Origin: Luteolibacter yonseiensis
GTDB taxonomy: Bacteria > Verrucomicrobiota > Verrucomicrobiia > Verrucomicrobiales > Akkermansiaceae
NCBI RefSeq assembly: GCF_016595465.1
Contig: NZ_JAENIK010000012.1
Location: 992,001-1,056,000 of the forward strand
Length of the DNA stretch: 64,000 bases
Direction: 5' to 3'
This document shows positions 46,291 to 55,254 of this stretch, piece by piece. Positions within the stretch are counted from its first letter, which is position 1, and each line of letters starts with the position of its first letter. The translations under genes and the position numbers were made by a program. A model generated the notes under the pieces. That model saw nothing but the letters and a program-made list of their open reading frames with translations, was not told the origin of the DNA and ran no database searches.

Positions 46291-47043
46291 ATGAAATACC
46301 ACGCTCCGTTTGTCGCCATTTCCCTCGTCGCCAGCCTGTCCGCGGCCGAAGTACCCAAGATTTTCGCCGGCCTCTTCGAACAGGAAGTCCCCGTGAAGGC
46401 CCAGATCGGCGTGGTCATGCCACCCAAGGAGATCGACAGCTACATCGCCAAAGTCGAAAAAGCCGCCCGCAGCGATCCCAAGTGGTTCCGGGAGTTTTCC
46501 GCCAGCGCCAGACCCGGTGCCCCGCTCCCCTACGACGAACGCCTCGGCCTGACGAAAGCCGAGTATGACGAATACATGGTGCTCTGGAACAAGCGCGAAT
46601 TCAAACCGATGGAGGAGATCATCATGGTGCTCCGTCCGAGCGCGGGCGACACCTGGACGCTCACCTCCACCGGTGGAGCCAGCGCGTTTTCAACCCTCCG
46701 CTATTCCGCCGCGAACGACAGTTTCCGTTCGCCGAACGGCGAGCTGAAGCGCATCGATGACATCAAGGCGGAATCCACCAGTATCTTGGGCGAGTGGTCC
46801 GGTTTTGAATGGAAATTCGAGGAAGATACCGGCCTTGGAAAGATCAAGGAGAACTTCGCGATCGGACGTTTCGCGGACAAGAAATACGGAATCATCGTTT
46901 ACCGGGCCCAGGAACTTTCCACCGAGAATACGCGTCTGTTGGACAAAAGCCTGGTCGTCCGCTTCGCCCTTGGCAAAGCCGGCCAGGCGAAAGCACCGGC
47001 TCCGGCACCTGAGACGAAACCCGCCGCCCCCAAGAAAAAATAA
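46291..47043 (+). CDS. Exported hypothetical protein
   Basis: 250 residues from MKYHAPFVAISLVASLSAAEVPK, a signal peptide with probable cleavage at SAA. The mature protein is mixed alpha/beta with no motif I recognise, and ends in an Ala-Pro-Lys-rich tail. It starts a tight run with the next two genes (spacers of 3 and 12 bases), so a shared transcript is likely. An upstream in-frame ATG at 46279 gives a worse signal peptide. Confidence 0.65.
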   Translation: MKYHAPFVAISLVASLSAAEVPKIFAGLFEQEVPVKAQIGVVMPPKEIDSYIAKVEKAARSDPKWFREFSASARPGAPLPYDERLGLTKAEYDEYMVLWNKREFKPMEEIIMVLRPSAGDTWTLTSTGGASAFSTLRYSAANDSFRSPNGELKRIDDIKAESTSILGEWSGFEWKFEEDTGLGKIKENFAIGRFADKKYGIIVYRAQELSTENTRLLDKSLVVRFALGKAGQAKAPAPAPETKPAAPKKK

Positions 47044-47046
47044 CCC

Positions 47047-48441
47047 ATGGACGCCCCGGCTCCCACCGGCGGCAGACGCACGGGCCCACGCCGCTGGGGC
47101 TGGATCATCCTGCTGCTGATCCTGCCTGCGGTGGCACTCCTGCTGATGAACCTGGCGCTGGCCAGTCCATGGAGCTGCCGCTGGCTCGCCTCTCATATCC
47201 AGCGGCGCTGCGGTGGATTGGATGTCCGGGTCGAGGGAGTGACGGTCACTCCGTGGAGCGGCGTTTCCATTCATCGGTTGAGAATCCTCCAGCCCGCTCC
47301 ATTGCGTTCCGTCGTCAAGGAGCACCTGCTGGAAGTCCGGATGTTGCAGGTTGCTCCTATCTGGTCCGCCTGGCTGCGGGGGCGATTGGAAACAAGAAGC
47401 ATCGCATTCGACGCACCACGGTTGGTCCTGCCTGTCGAGCTCATTTCCCACCTTGCGAAATCCGGTCCACCTCCGCCACCCGTTCCCGTTACCCAGCCTC
47501 CGGCAATGGCGGCCAGCCCACCAGCGCCGACACCTCCCGTCGCCGCTCCCCCGACCATCCCGACACCTGCCAGCAACCCGGAGGGAACGAGACCCGAAGT
47601 TCCTGTTCCAAAACCACTTCCTGTCCCAACCAGTTGGCTGCATGTGCGAAACGCCTCCTTCGCCCTGGTCCGCGCCGGCTCCGATGATGCTCTGATTGAG
47701 TTTGCCGCAACCACCGGTTCCATTCCCATCGCCGGAGATCCGGCCGGATCGGTTCTGAAAATCGGATCCATCTCCGCGCAGGGAAAACCTTTCGCGATGG
47801 ACGCCACGGCAGCTCTTGCTTGGACAAGTCCTTTGCTCTCGCTCAAACCCGCTGATATGGAAGTCAGCGGATACAAATTCCAACTTGGTGCCCAACTCGC
47901 CCTTTTCAGCGGACTGCCGCTCCAGATCGAGGCAGTCCTCCCACCGCAAGCATTGAAGCCTGTCGATCTTCCCTTCGACGGACAAGTCACGGCGGAAGGC
48001 GTGAGCGCGAACGCCCGTTTTCGCGGACTTCTGTCGGCTCCTTCCACATGGCAGGGGGATCTTGTCGCCCAATCCCTCTACCCGACGGTGCGGGCGGCCG
48101 GGCAGGAGGCGAAGTTCGACCGTGCCAGCCTCGTCACCGTACTCCGTGGGAATGTTCTTTCCTGCATGGACGCCCGGCTCACGAGCGATAATCTCTCCGT
48201 GTTGGGAAACGCCACCCTCCTCGCGGATGGACGGCTCGCCGGAGTGGCCCGGCTCGTCGCCACTCCCGAGACCGCCACAATGATCGTGAACAAGGTGTTT
48301 CCCAATCATCCCGGCCCGCCCGCGCTCACCCCGCTTTCCACACCACAGCGGTCCGCGTTTGATCTGGAAGCCTTTGGAAACATCAGCCAGATTTTCCTGC
48401 GCCTCGGTCAACAAGGTCCGATTGTAAATCTCCATCCGTAA
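47047..48441 (+). CDS. AsmA-like membrane protein
   Basis: 464 residues. A basic N-terminus, one transmembrane helix (WGWIILLLILPAVALLLMN) and RVEGVTVTPWSGVSIHRLRI give the typical opening of AsmA/YhdP/TamB-like proteins, which form periplasmic beta-grooves linked to lipid transport. A long Pro/Ala linker (about 140-195) interrupts the beta-rich body. The protein is shorter than most AsmA proteins. It lies 3 bases after the exported protein gene and 12 bases before rsmD. Confidence 0.65.
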   Translation: MDAPAPTGGRRTGPRRWGWIILLLILPAVALLLMNLALASPWSCRWLASHIQRRCGGLDVRVEGVTVTPWSGVSIHRLRILQPAPLRSVVKEHLLEVRMLQVAPIWSAWLRGRLETRSIAFDAPRLVLPVELISHLAKSGPPPPPVPVTQPPAMAASPPAPTPPVAAPPTIPTPASNPEGTRPEVPVPKPLPVPTSWLHVRNASFALVRAGSDDALIEFAATTGSIPIAGDPAGSVLKIGSISAQGKPFAMDATAALAWTSPLLSLKPADMEVSGYKFQLGAQLALFSGLPLQIEAVLPPQALKPVDLPFDGQVTAEGVSANARFRGLLSAPSTWQGDLVAQSLYPTVRAAGQEAKFDRASLVTVLRGNVLSCMDARLTSDNLSVLGNATLLADGRLAGVARLVATPETATMIVNKVFPNHPGPPALTPLSTPQRSAFDLEAFGNISQIFLRLGQQGPIVNLHP

Positions 48442-48453
48442 CATTTCACCCTC

Positions 48454-49002
48454 ATGAGAATCATCGCCGGAAAAGCCGGACGCATCGCCATCAAGGTTCC
48501 CTCGGCCGTCGCACGGCCCACCACGGACTTCGTGCGACAGGCGGTATTCTCCATCCTCGGCGAGCGTGTGGACGGCGCGAAAATTCTGGATCTTTTCGCC
48601 GGCTCGGGGGCGCTCGGGCTCGAAGCCCTCAGCCGTGGTGCGGCGACCTGTACCTTCATCGACGACCATCGCCAGGCCATCAGCGTGGTTCAGGAGAATC
48701 TGGCAAAAGCCCGCCTCGATGGCGGCCAGGCGGTGAAATCGGAAGTCGCCCTTTTCCTCAAGCGCGACGCCGCGAGCTACGACATCATCTTCGCGGACCC
48801 GCCTTATTGGAAATATCACGGCGACAAGGACCACGTCACCGATCTCCTGAACAGTGGCCTGATCCCTGCCCGTCTGGCAGAAGGCGGGTGGTTCATCGTG
48901 GAAATTTCCTCCCGTCAGAAGTCACCCGAATCCACGGATTTCACACTCGTCAGCCGCAGGGAATACGGCAGCAGCGCGATTTTGATTTACGAGAAGGCCT
49001 AG
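48454..49002 (+). CDS. rsmD: 16S rRNA (guanine(966)-N(2))-methyltransferase
   Basis: 182 residues, the usual length. It begins MRIIAGKAGR with RPTTDFVRQAVFSIL, then motif I ILDLFAGSGALGLEALSRG and the catalytic motif IFADPPY. RsmD methylates G966 in helix 31 of 16S rRNA on the assembled small subunit. Its location at the end of an envelope-gene run carries no functional message. coaD, the usual neighbour of rsmD in many bacteria, is not here. Confidence 0.93.
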   Translation: MRIIAGKAGRIAIKVPSAVARPTTDFVRQAVFSILGERVDGAKILDLFAGSGALGLEALSRGAATCTFIDDHRQAISVVQENLAKARLDGGQAVKSEVALFLKRDAASYDIIFADPPYWKYHGDKDHVTDLLNSGLIPARLAEGGWFIVEISSRQKSPESTDFTLVSRREYGSSAILIYEKA

Positions 49003-49020
49003 AAAGCCGGGTTGCGGCTT

Positions 49021-49782
49021 TCACCGCCCCATCCAACCGCCGTCGACGACTAGGATCTCCCCGTGCACGTAGCGCGAGGCTTCGCTGGCGAGGAAAATGA
49101 CAGGTCCCTTGAAATCCTCGGGATCACCCCAGCGGCCCGCAGGGATTCGAGAGAGGATCTGGGTGCTGCGGACCGGATCGTCCCGCAGGGCTTCGGTGTT
49201 GTCAGTGGAAATATAACCCGGTGCGATGGCGTTCACATTCACGCCTTTTCCCGCCCATTCGTTTGACAACGCCTTGGTGAGCTGGCCGATGCCGCCCTTC
49301 GAAGCCGCGTAGCCCGGAACCGTGACGCCGCCTTGAAAAGTGAGGAGCGAAGCGGTGAAAATGATTTTCCCGCTGCCACGCTCGATCATTTTCGCGCCGA
49401 TGTCGCGGCTCAGGAGGAACTGCGCGTTGAGGTTCACATCAATGACCTCGAACCACATGTCATCCGGGTGCTCGGCGGCGGGCGCTCGCTTGATGGTGCC
49501 CGCATTGTTCACCAGAATGTCCGGCGTTCCGTGCTCCGCCACGACTTGTGCGGCGAATGCCTTCACCGCTTCCCTGTCGGAAAAATCACACTGGTAGGCG
49601 GTGAATTTCCGGCCAAGCGCGGTGACCGCTTTTTCAACGGCGCTGCCCGAGGGTTCCAGACTGGCGCTGACGCCGATGATGTCCGCGCCCGCTTCGGCCA
49701 GGCCCTGTGCCATCGCGAAGCCGATGCCCCGCTTGCAGCCGGTGACGATGGCGGTTTTTCCAGTGAGATCGAAGTAGTTCAT
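49021..49782 (-). CDS. kduD: 2-dehydro-3-deoxy-D-gluconate 5-dehydrogenase
   Basis: 253 residues of the SDR fold with VTGCKRGIGFAMAQGLAEAG at the cofactor site, LVNNAGTIKRAP, the catalytic YAASKGGIGQLTKAL and the C-terminal VHGEILVVDGGWMGR. The TGCKRGIG and NAGTIKRAPA forms are characteristic of KduD. It reduces/oxidises 2,5-diketo-3-deoxygluconate and KDG, the step after KduI in pectin and uronate breakdown. kduI lies 92 bases upstream on the same strand, which supports the assignment. Confidence 0.9.
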   Translation of the reverse strand: MNYFDLTGKTAIVTGCKRGIGFAMAQGLAEAGADIIGVSASLEPSGSAVEKAVTALGRKFTAYQCDFSDREAVKAFAAQVVAEHGTPDILVNNAGTIKRAPAAEHPDDMWFEVIDVNLNAQFLLSRDIGAKMIERGSGKIIFTASLLTFQGGVTVPGYAASKGGIGQLTKALSNEWAGKGVNVNAIAPGYISTDNTEALRDDPVRSTQILSRIPAGRWGDPEDFKGPVIFLASEASRYVHGEILVVDGGWMGR

Positions 49783-49874
49783 GAAGAAGTTGGATGGTGG
49801 GGTGTTGAGGGAAGAAACACGAATCGACGGGCTCGTCCTCTTCTCTTAAGTCTTATGTTTTGCCGTCCGGAGTC

Positions 49875-50705
49875 TCACCGCAGGTCCGCGATCTCCACAC
49901 GATCCATGTCGGTGAAAGCCTGGTTCTCCCCACCCATCGCCCAGCAGAAACGGTAGCTCGCTGTCCCGCAACCGGTATGAACGGACCACGGCGGCGAGAG
50001 CACCACCTGGCGGTCCGCCACCCACAGAGGGCGCGTTTCCTGCGGCTGGCCCATCATGTGCAGCACGCGGTGGGCGGCCGGCACGTCAAAATAGCAATAC
50101 ACCTCGCTGCGGCGGTCATGGGTGTGGCATGGCATGGTGTTCCAGATGCTGCCCGGCTTGAACTCCGTGAAGCCCAGCACCAGTTGGCAGCTCTTGATGC
50201 CGTTCTCGTGGATATACTGGAAAATGGTGCGCTCGTTGCACTCGTCCTTGCTTCCGAGCTCCACGCGGTTGGCGTCCGCCCGGGTGGCTTTGGTGGTGGG
50301 ATATCCGGCGTGCGCGGGATAGCTGACGAGGTAGAAAACCGCGGGATCGCCCGCATCCGTGCTGCTGAAGGAGATCTCCTTGCTGCCACGTCCGATATAG
50401 AGGCAGTCGTGTTTGTCGATCTCGTAAACCGTGCCGTCGACATCGACGCTGCCTGCGGCACCGAGGTTCAGCAGACCGACTTCCCGGCGCTGGCAGAAGA
50501 AGTCCGCCTTGAGCGCGTCGTCATTTCCGAGGACCAGAGTGCCTTCCGTCGGGATGACGCTGCCGACGATGGCACGGTCGAGGTCGGTATAGATGAGATT
50601 CACCTCGCCCGTGAAGAAGAGTTCGTCGAGCAGAAAGGCCGCGCGCAGTTCCTGCGTATCAAGGACCGCTGTTTCGCGGGGAGATGGCATCAGTCGTGTT
50701 TCCAT
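49875..50705 (-). CDS. kduI: 5-dehydro-4-deoxy-D-glucuronate isomerase
   Basis: 276 residues, as in E. coli KduI. Cupin metal ligands are in NTMPCHTHDRRSEVYCYFD (two His, one Glu) and in PPWSVHTGCGTASY (His). It converts 4-deoxy-L-threo-5-hexosulose uronate, the product of unsaturated galacturonide hydrolysis, to 3-deoxy-D-glycero-2,5-hexodiulosonate. It diverges from the GH105 gene, which makes its likely substrate source, over a 160-base intergenic region. Confidence 0.94.
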   Translation of the reverse strand: METRLMPSPRETAVLDTQELRAAFLLDELFFTGEVNLIYTDLDRAIVGSVIPTEGTLVLGNDDALKADFFCQRREVGLLNLGAAGSVDVDGTVYEIDKHDCLYIGRGSKEISFSSTDAGDPAVFYLVSYPAHAGYPTTKATRADANRVELGSKDECNERTIFQYIHENGIKSCQLVLGFTEFKPGSIWNTMPCHTHDRRSEVYCYFDVPAAHRVLHMMGQPQETRPLWVADRQVVLSPPWSVHTGCGTASYRFCWAMGGENQAFTDMDRVEIADLR

Positions 50706-50865
50706 AAATTGTTTGAAGTGGTTTTAAAGATTCTTTCGCCGGATGAATATCCCCTTTTAGGAGCACTCGATTTTTCTTTGCTCAAGCGGGCCTCCATCCT
50801 TCATTGGACCCGGCTGGTGGCAAACGGAATCTCAGTTACCACGTTTACTTCAACCCAAAAACCAA

Positions 50866-52944
50866 ATGCAACTTTCAATCAAACCGCCCCGCCGTTCGCT
50901 TTTCGGTAAAATCCTGCTGCTCACCTTCGTGGTGATCTCGCCCCTGCGCGCGGCGGATCCGAAGGTGGCCGAGATTCTCACCGACATGAAGCGCGTGGCG
51001 GACTGGCAGATCGCGAACCCTTCCAAGCACAAGATCCACGACTGGACGCAGGCTCCGTTTTTCATGGGTCTTGCCAGCCTCCACCAGGTTTCCGGTGATG
51101 AAAAATATCTCACCGCTCTCGACGGCTTCGGCAAACTGCTGTCCTACGGCCCCGGCCCGCGCGTCACGCATGCGGACGACCATGCGGTGCTGCAGGCATG
51201 GCTGGAGGAATACCGCCTCGACAAGGATCCCGCGAAGCTGAACCCGACTGTCGCCCATTTCGACAGGCTGCAGACCGCCCTGGCGAACGAAGGCCCGAAG
51301 TCGATTTCCGGCGGCACCTTCACCTGGTGCTGGTGCGACGCCCTCTTCATGTCCCCCGCCATCTGGGTGCAACTCTCCGAACTTACCAAGGATTCCAAAT
51401 ACCTCGCTTGGGCGGACAAGGAATGGTGGACCACGACAGACGTGCTCTACGATGCCACACACCACCTCTATTACCGCGACAACCGCTTTTTCACCAAGCG
51501 CACTCCGACCGGCAAGAAAGTCTTCTGGTCGCGTGGAAACGGCTGGGTCGTCGGCGGTCTGATCCACGTGCTGGACCATCTCCCGGCGGATCATCCGTCT
51601 CGGACGAAGTATCTCGGCCTCTACCACGACATGATGTATGCGCTGGTCAAGCTTCAGAACGAGGACGGTCTGTGGCGCACCAGCCTGCTGGACCCACAGG
51701 ACCCGAAAGGTGAATCCTCCGGTTCGTCATTTTTCACCTACTCCATGGCCTGGGGGATCAACCGGGGCCTGCTTCCCGCCGAAACCTTCCGTCCCGTGGT
51801 GATGAAAGGTTATCAGGCGCTGGCGAAGAACATCCAGCCCACCGGCATGTTGGGATATGTCCAGAAAATCGGTGAGGCGCCGGACAAGCAGGATACGACC
51901 GCGGAGTCCACGGAAGTCTATGGCTCGGGCGCGTTCCTGTTGGCCGGGTCCGAAGTGGTCCGCCTGCTTGATCCTGCGAAACGCCGGACGGACCTCGCCA
52001 CCTTTGACGGCGTGAAGCTGCCCGAGCGCTTCCTGCCGGCCACGCCGCGCACGTTCGCCAGATTCATCCCCGAACGTTCGGATGATTTTGCCTGGGAGAA
52101 CGACCTCGTCGCCTTCCGCACCTACGGACCCGCGCTTCGTTCCGGACCGGAGAACAGCGGCATCGACTGCTGGTTCAAGCGCGTCCCCTACCCCGTCATC
52201 GACAAGTGGTACCTGCAGGACCGCCTGAAGCTGGAGTATGGAAAAATCAACAAGCCCTATCATGACGACCAGGGCGACGGCTATGACGTTTACAAGGTGA
52301 GCGACACCCGTGGCTGCGGCGGCATCTCGGTGTGGGCGGATGACAAATTGTATAACTCAGAAACCTATGTCGCCCAGCGCGTCATCGAGAACACTCCGGA
52401 GCGCGTCGTTTTCGAACTGGATTACGCAAGCGACTTCAAGGGCAAGGTCCTCCGCGAGACCAAGCGCATCACCCTCATCATGGGAGTCCGCATGTTCCAA
52501 AGCGATTCACGCTTCACCCTCGACGGCAAGCCAGCCGCGAACCTCGATGTCGCCATCGGCCTCATGCCGCAGGTCAAGGGCGGCGCACCGGTCTTCACTC
52601 CGAAATCCGGCACGATGCACGTCTGGGAAACACTTGATGGCAACGACCTCGGCACCGGTGTGGCCATTGATCCGGCCCGGGTGGTGAAGATGACCACCCA
52701 CACCGACGCCGCCGGACAAACCCAGGCCCTCTGCCTTGCGAAGACCGATGAATCCGGCGCCATCCGCTGGTTCTCCGGTTTCGGATGGTCGGGACAGGGA
52801 GACATTACCACGGAGAAGAAGTGGACGGACTATCTGGAATCCTTTTCCACGAAATATGTGAAAGCTCCATATGAGGGTTACGGCAAGAGCGAACCCATCA
52901 AGGTCCACGCGCTTGACGTCCCCGCCGCAGCGGAAGCCAAGTGA
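50866..52944 (+). CDS. Secreted GH105 unsaturated glucuronyl hydrolase fused to DUF4861
   Basis: 692 residues with signal peptide LFGKILLLTFVVISPLRA. The N-terminal ~370 residues form the (alpha/alpha)6 barrel of GH105 (YteR/YesR-type), with FTWCWCDALFMSPAIW holding the catalytic Asp and KVFWSRGNGWVVGGLIHVL, both hallmarks. The C-terminal ~300 residues (from DDFAWENDLVAFRTYGPAL) match DUF4861, a beta-rich domain often linked to rhamnogalacturonan enzymes. It removes unsaturated galacturonate from rhamnogalacturonan fragments, feeding KduI and KduD. A fused form is less common than separate GH105 proteins as far as I recall. Confidence 0.9.
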   Translation: MQLSIKPPRRSLFGKILLLTFVVISPLRAADPKVAEILTDMKRVADWQIANPSKHKIHDWTQAPFFMGLASLHQVSGDEKYLTALDGFGKLLSYGPGPRVTHADDHAVLQAWLEEYRLDKDPAKLNPTVAHFDRLQTALANEGPKSISGGTFTWCWCDALFMSPAIWVQLSELTKDSKYLAWADKEWWTTTDVLYDATHHLYYRDNRFFTKRTPTGKKVFWSRGNGWVVGGLIHVLDHLPADHPSRTKYLGLYHDMMYALVKLQNEDGLWRTSLLDPQDPKGESSGSSFFTYSMAWGINRGLLPAETFRPVVMKGYQALAKNIQPTGMLGYVQKIGEAPDKQDTTAESTEVYGSGAFLLAGSEVVRLLDPAKRRTDLATFDGVKLPERFLPATPRTFARFIPERSDDFAWENDLVAFRTYGPALRSGPENSGIDCWFKRVPYPVIDKWYLQDRLKLEYGKINKPYHDDQGDGYDVYKVSDTRGCGGISVWADDKLYNSETYVAQRVIENTPERVVFELDYASDFKGKVLRETKRITLIMGVRMFQSDSRFTLDGKPAANLDVAIGLMPQVKGGAPVFTPKSGTMHVWETLDGNDLGTGVAIDPARVVKMTTHTDAAGQTQALCLAKTDESGAIRWFSGFGWSGQGDITTEKKWTDYLESFSTKYVKAPYEGYGKSEPIKVHALDVPAAAEAK

Positions 52945-53027
52945 AGCGGCTCAAATGAATCAGCGGCCGGCGACTTGTGACTCCGCAGGAACATATTTCC
53001 GGGCGGGAAAGTCGTTGGCCGGATTCG

Positions 53028-53429
53028 TTACTTCTTCACTTCCTGATTTACGAGCTGATTAGGTTCGGCCAGGGCCCAATGAGCTTGTGTGCCGCTACGT
53101 GTGCGGATGACCTCCGGCAGCGGGCGTTTGGAATAGTCTGATTCCAGCTCCCGCAATCGGGGGAAATCCATGATGATGCGATTGCGTATTTCATTGAAGG
53201 ACAGCCCTCCATGATGCAGCGGTCCATAGTATGGGCCGAGCTCCTCCCAATTGCCGGGCATCCGGTTCCGCTCATTCCGGAACGCGATCACCATTTCCGC
53301 GGAAGCCCATTGGGCATAGGAGTCGGGAATCGTCTTTGTGACCAATTGATGAATGTTGTAGGCAAGGACACCCCCGCCGACGATCCCGGCCAGTAATAAG
53401 ATGACGGCGATATTCTTCCACTTTTTCAT
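53028..53429 (-). CDS. Membrane-anchored hypothetical protein
   Basis: 133 residues from MKKWKNIAVILLLAGIVGGGVLAYNIHQ, an N-terminal transmembrane anchor, followed by a polar extracytoplasmic domain (RNERNRMPGNWEELGPYYG, FPRLRELESDYSKRPLP). The anchor plus the MPGNWEEL stretch resemble pseudopilin-like small proteins, but no prepilin cleavage site is visible. It is third in a minus-strand run after the PH-domain protein and the broken small membrane gene, with a 33-base spacer. Confidence 0.65.
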   Translation of the reverse strand: MKKWKNIAVILLLAGIVGGGVLAYNIHQLVTKTIPDSYAQWASAEMVIAFRNERNRMPGNWEELGPYYGPLHHGGLSFNEIRNRIIMDFPRLRELESDYSKRPLPEVIRTRSGTQAHWALAEPNQLVNQEVKK

Positions 53430-53462
53430 ATTTCGAGATCCGGTTTCTTCACAGAAAAATCA

Positions 53463-53677
53463 TCACCCGGGCTTGGCGGTGACCACGCCGAGCATTTTTC
53501 CTATGAGGAATCTTGAAATCACAATCACCCCTGTCACATAACAGATCATGATGAGGTAATGGGAGATCTGAAATCGGGGAAAATCAGCAATGAGGCCAAA
53601 CTCCCGAAGAAAAGAACGGCGCAAACAAACCTGATCCAGAATTCCTCCCGGTCTCTTGGTGGCTCACTCATCTTCAT
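53463..53677 (-). pseudogene. Small two-helix membrane protein interrupted by a 1-bp deletion
   Basis: ATG 53677 overlaps the stop of the PH-domain gene as ATGA, a coupling arrangement. The first frame reads MKMSEPPRDREEFWIRFVC then AVLFFGSLASLLIFP and soon stops. Adding one base in the run at 53576-53583 (four G, four A on the plus strand) joins it to a second hydrophobic stretch, RFQISHYLIMICYVTG and VIVISRFLIGKMLGVV, ending at TGA 53465-53463. The restored product has about 71 residues. The break is a homopolymer indel, either a sequencing error or a real mutation. Confidence 0.5.
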
Positions 53678-54192
53678 GAATGCCCGCTGTCATCGCCCCC
53701 GACCTCATCGAAATCCGTCTCCCGCACACGTTTGCGATCACGCTGGATTTCCACATTCTTGCGGAGCATCTCGCGGAGTTCGACTCCTCCATGAACCGCT
53801 GGAATGGTCAGATGAGGGGTCGACCGATCGGAAGTTTCCAAGACGATGGAAGCTAGGCCGGTCAGGCGCATCCACCACGGGCGGATCATCAGTGAGTCCT
53901 TGACGCGATAGAGCTCTATCTCGTCGATGGTCTGGTTGATGATTCCGCTGGTGATGCGGAGCCGTTCGGTGGTGACCTCGAATACCTGCGAACGTACCAG
54001 CAGATAGCGCCAGAGAACGTATGCGGCGGGGAGAACAAGCGCGATCAGGACGATGGGCAGGAACGGTCCGCTCAACAACGCCCCGATGATGATGCAGGCC
54101 GCGACAAACAAGGCACCTGCGAATGGCCAGAGGTTGAGCCACTGCGAGGGGCTCCCTTTCCAAAACGATTTTTCTTCATTCATCGTCCGCAT
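53674..54192 (-). CDS. Bacterial PH-domain membrane protein (YdbT/DUF304 type)
   Basis: 172 residues. Two membrane helices near the N-terminus (LWPFAGALFVAACIIIGALL, PIVLIALVLPAAYVLW) precede a bacterial PH-like fold: LLVRSQVFEVTTERLRITSG, NQTIDEIELYRVKDSLMIRP and GLASIVLETSDRSTP. The domain resembles bPH_2. ATG 54183 is an alternative start giving MNEEKSFWKG. The family role is unknown; members occur in membrane-stress contexts. Its stop overlaps the next small gene by four bases. Confidence 0.8.
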   Translation of the reverse strand: MRTMNEEKSFWKGSPSQWLNLWPFAGALFVAACIIIGALLSGPFLPIVLIALVLPAAYVLWRYLLVRSQVFEVTTERLRITSGIINQTIDEIELYRVKDSLMIRPWWMRLTGLASIVLETSDRSTPHLTIPAVHGGVELREMLRKNVEIQRDRKRVRETDFDEVGGDDSGHS

Positions 54193-54264
54193 GATGATGG
54201 AGGCGGCGGTCGGACGGCAAGTGGAGAATCCCGCCGGGATTCCAAGGGGCTTGCCGAAATGGAA

Positions 54265-55251
54265 TCATTTCGCAGGGATTTTCCAGTCCTTCGTCAGGGA
54301 CACCTTCGCCGTCCCTTGGGAACGGATGACCGGACTGCCATTTCCACCCGTCCGGCAGTCCTGAACCGTGTCCGTTTCCTCCTTGAGAATGACCGGATGG
54401 AGGAGTGAAAGCCAGATCCTTCCAGAACCGACCGAGACCTCCTCATCCGTGAAATTTCCTTCAAAATCAGGAACCCTCTGCCGCTTGTGGCTGCCGTGGA
54501 CCGTGAAGACCCCACAAGGGTGTCCGTGCACCGCACCGATGGAATCCAACCGGATCGTATATTTCCCCTCCGGGTTTCCCGTTACCAGCATGGGCAGCAA
54601 ATCCTTCGGAACCTCGATTTCGGTGCCGATCTGGATGCGCTTTTTCCCCAGCCACAGCTTGCGGGGCGCCAGCGAATTTTCCTCCAACAACAGGTCGAAC
54701 ACGGGAGACAGTTGCTTGGACAAGGTCGCTCCACGGAATCCCCCGCTGCCGTCCGCGGTCCATTTGGAACCGTCTCTCTGGTAAGTCAGCGGAGCGCCCG
54801 GCGCCACGAGTTGTCGAACTGCGGGCTTTTTCGTTTTATCCTTCTTCTGCTCCTCGGGCACGGGTTCGGTAAAGGAGGATTCCAGAAGCGTGTAGCGGAC
54901 CTGATCCCCCGCCCTTTCGAGATGCGTGACGGTCGTCTGCCTTCCTTTGAGCGACGTCGTGGTATTCCCGAGAATCGACGTCTCGAAGACACGTGAAACC
55001 ACCTCATGCGTGCGGGTGACCTTTACATCCAGACGGGTCGGAAACGGCAGATCCTTGCGAAAGACGACACCTTCGGCTGTCCGATCGACGAGCTTCTCCA
55101 GCGACGGATCCACCTTGCCGGAATCATCCGCGGTATTTTTGTCACCCCCGCTTCCGACCGCCGACCGGGCCCTGCCCGCCAGGCTCCTCGCCTTGTCGCA
55201 CGAGGGGATCGAGAGTGCCAGCAGGGCGATGGGAATGGTGTGGAATTTCAT
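54265..55251 (-). CDS. Putative lipoprotein of unknown function
   Basis: 328 residues from MKFHTIPIALLALSIPSC; C18 may be lipidated, though Pro at -2 makes the lipobox weak. The mature protein opens with a polar, low-complexity linker and then a beta-rich domain (VVFRKDLPFPTRLDVKVTRTH, YTIRLDSIGAVHGHPCGVF). It resembles DUF6263-type repeats of secreted proteins in layout only. Its start lies 3 bases from the cysE stop, so it is probably expressed with cysE. Confidence 0.65.
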   Translation of the reverse strand: MKFHTIPIALLALSIPSCDKARSLAGRARSAVGSGGDKNTADDSGKVDPSLEKLVDRTAEGVVFRKDLPFPTRLDVKVTRTHEVVSRVFETSILGNTTTSLKGRQTTVTHLERAGDQVRYTLLESSFTEPVPEEQKKDKTKKPAVRQLVAPGAPLTYQRDGSKWTADGSGGFRGATLSKQLSPVFDLLLEENSLAPRKLWLGKKRIQIGTEIEVPKDLLPMLVTGNPEGKYTIRLDSIGAVHGHPCGVFTVHGSHKRQRVPDFEGNFTDEEVSVGSGRIWLSLLHPVILKEETDTVQDCRTGGNGSPVIRSQGTAKVSLTKDWKIPAK

Positions 55252-55254
55252 AAG

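Noticed and set aside
54985..55005. CACGTGAAAC resembling half of a parS site
   Set aside because: Only the right half matches the consensus and it sits in a lipoprotein coding sequence 4 kb from parB.
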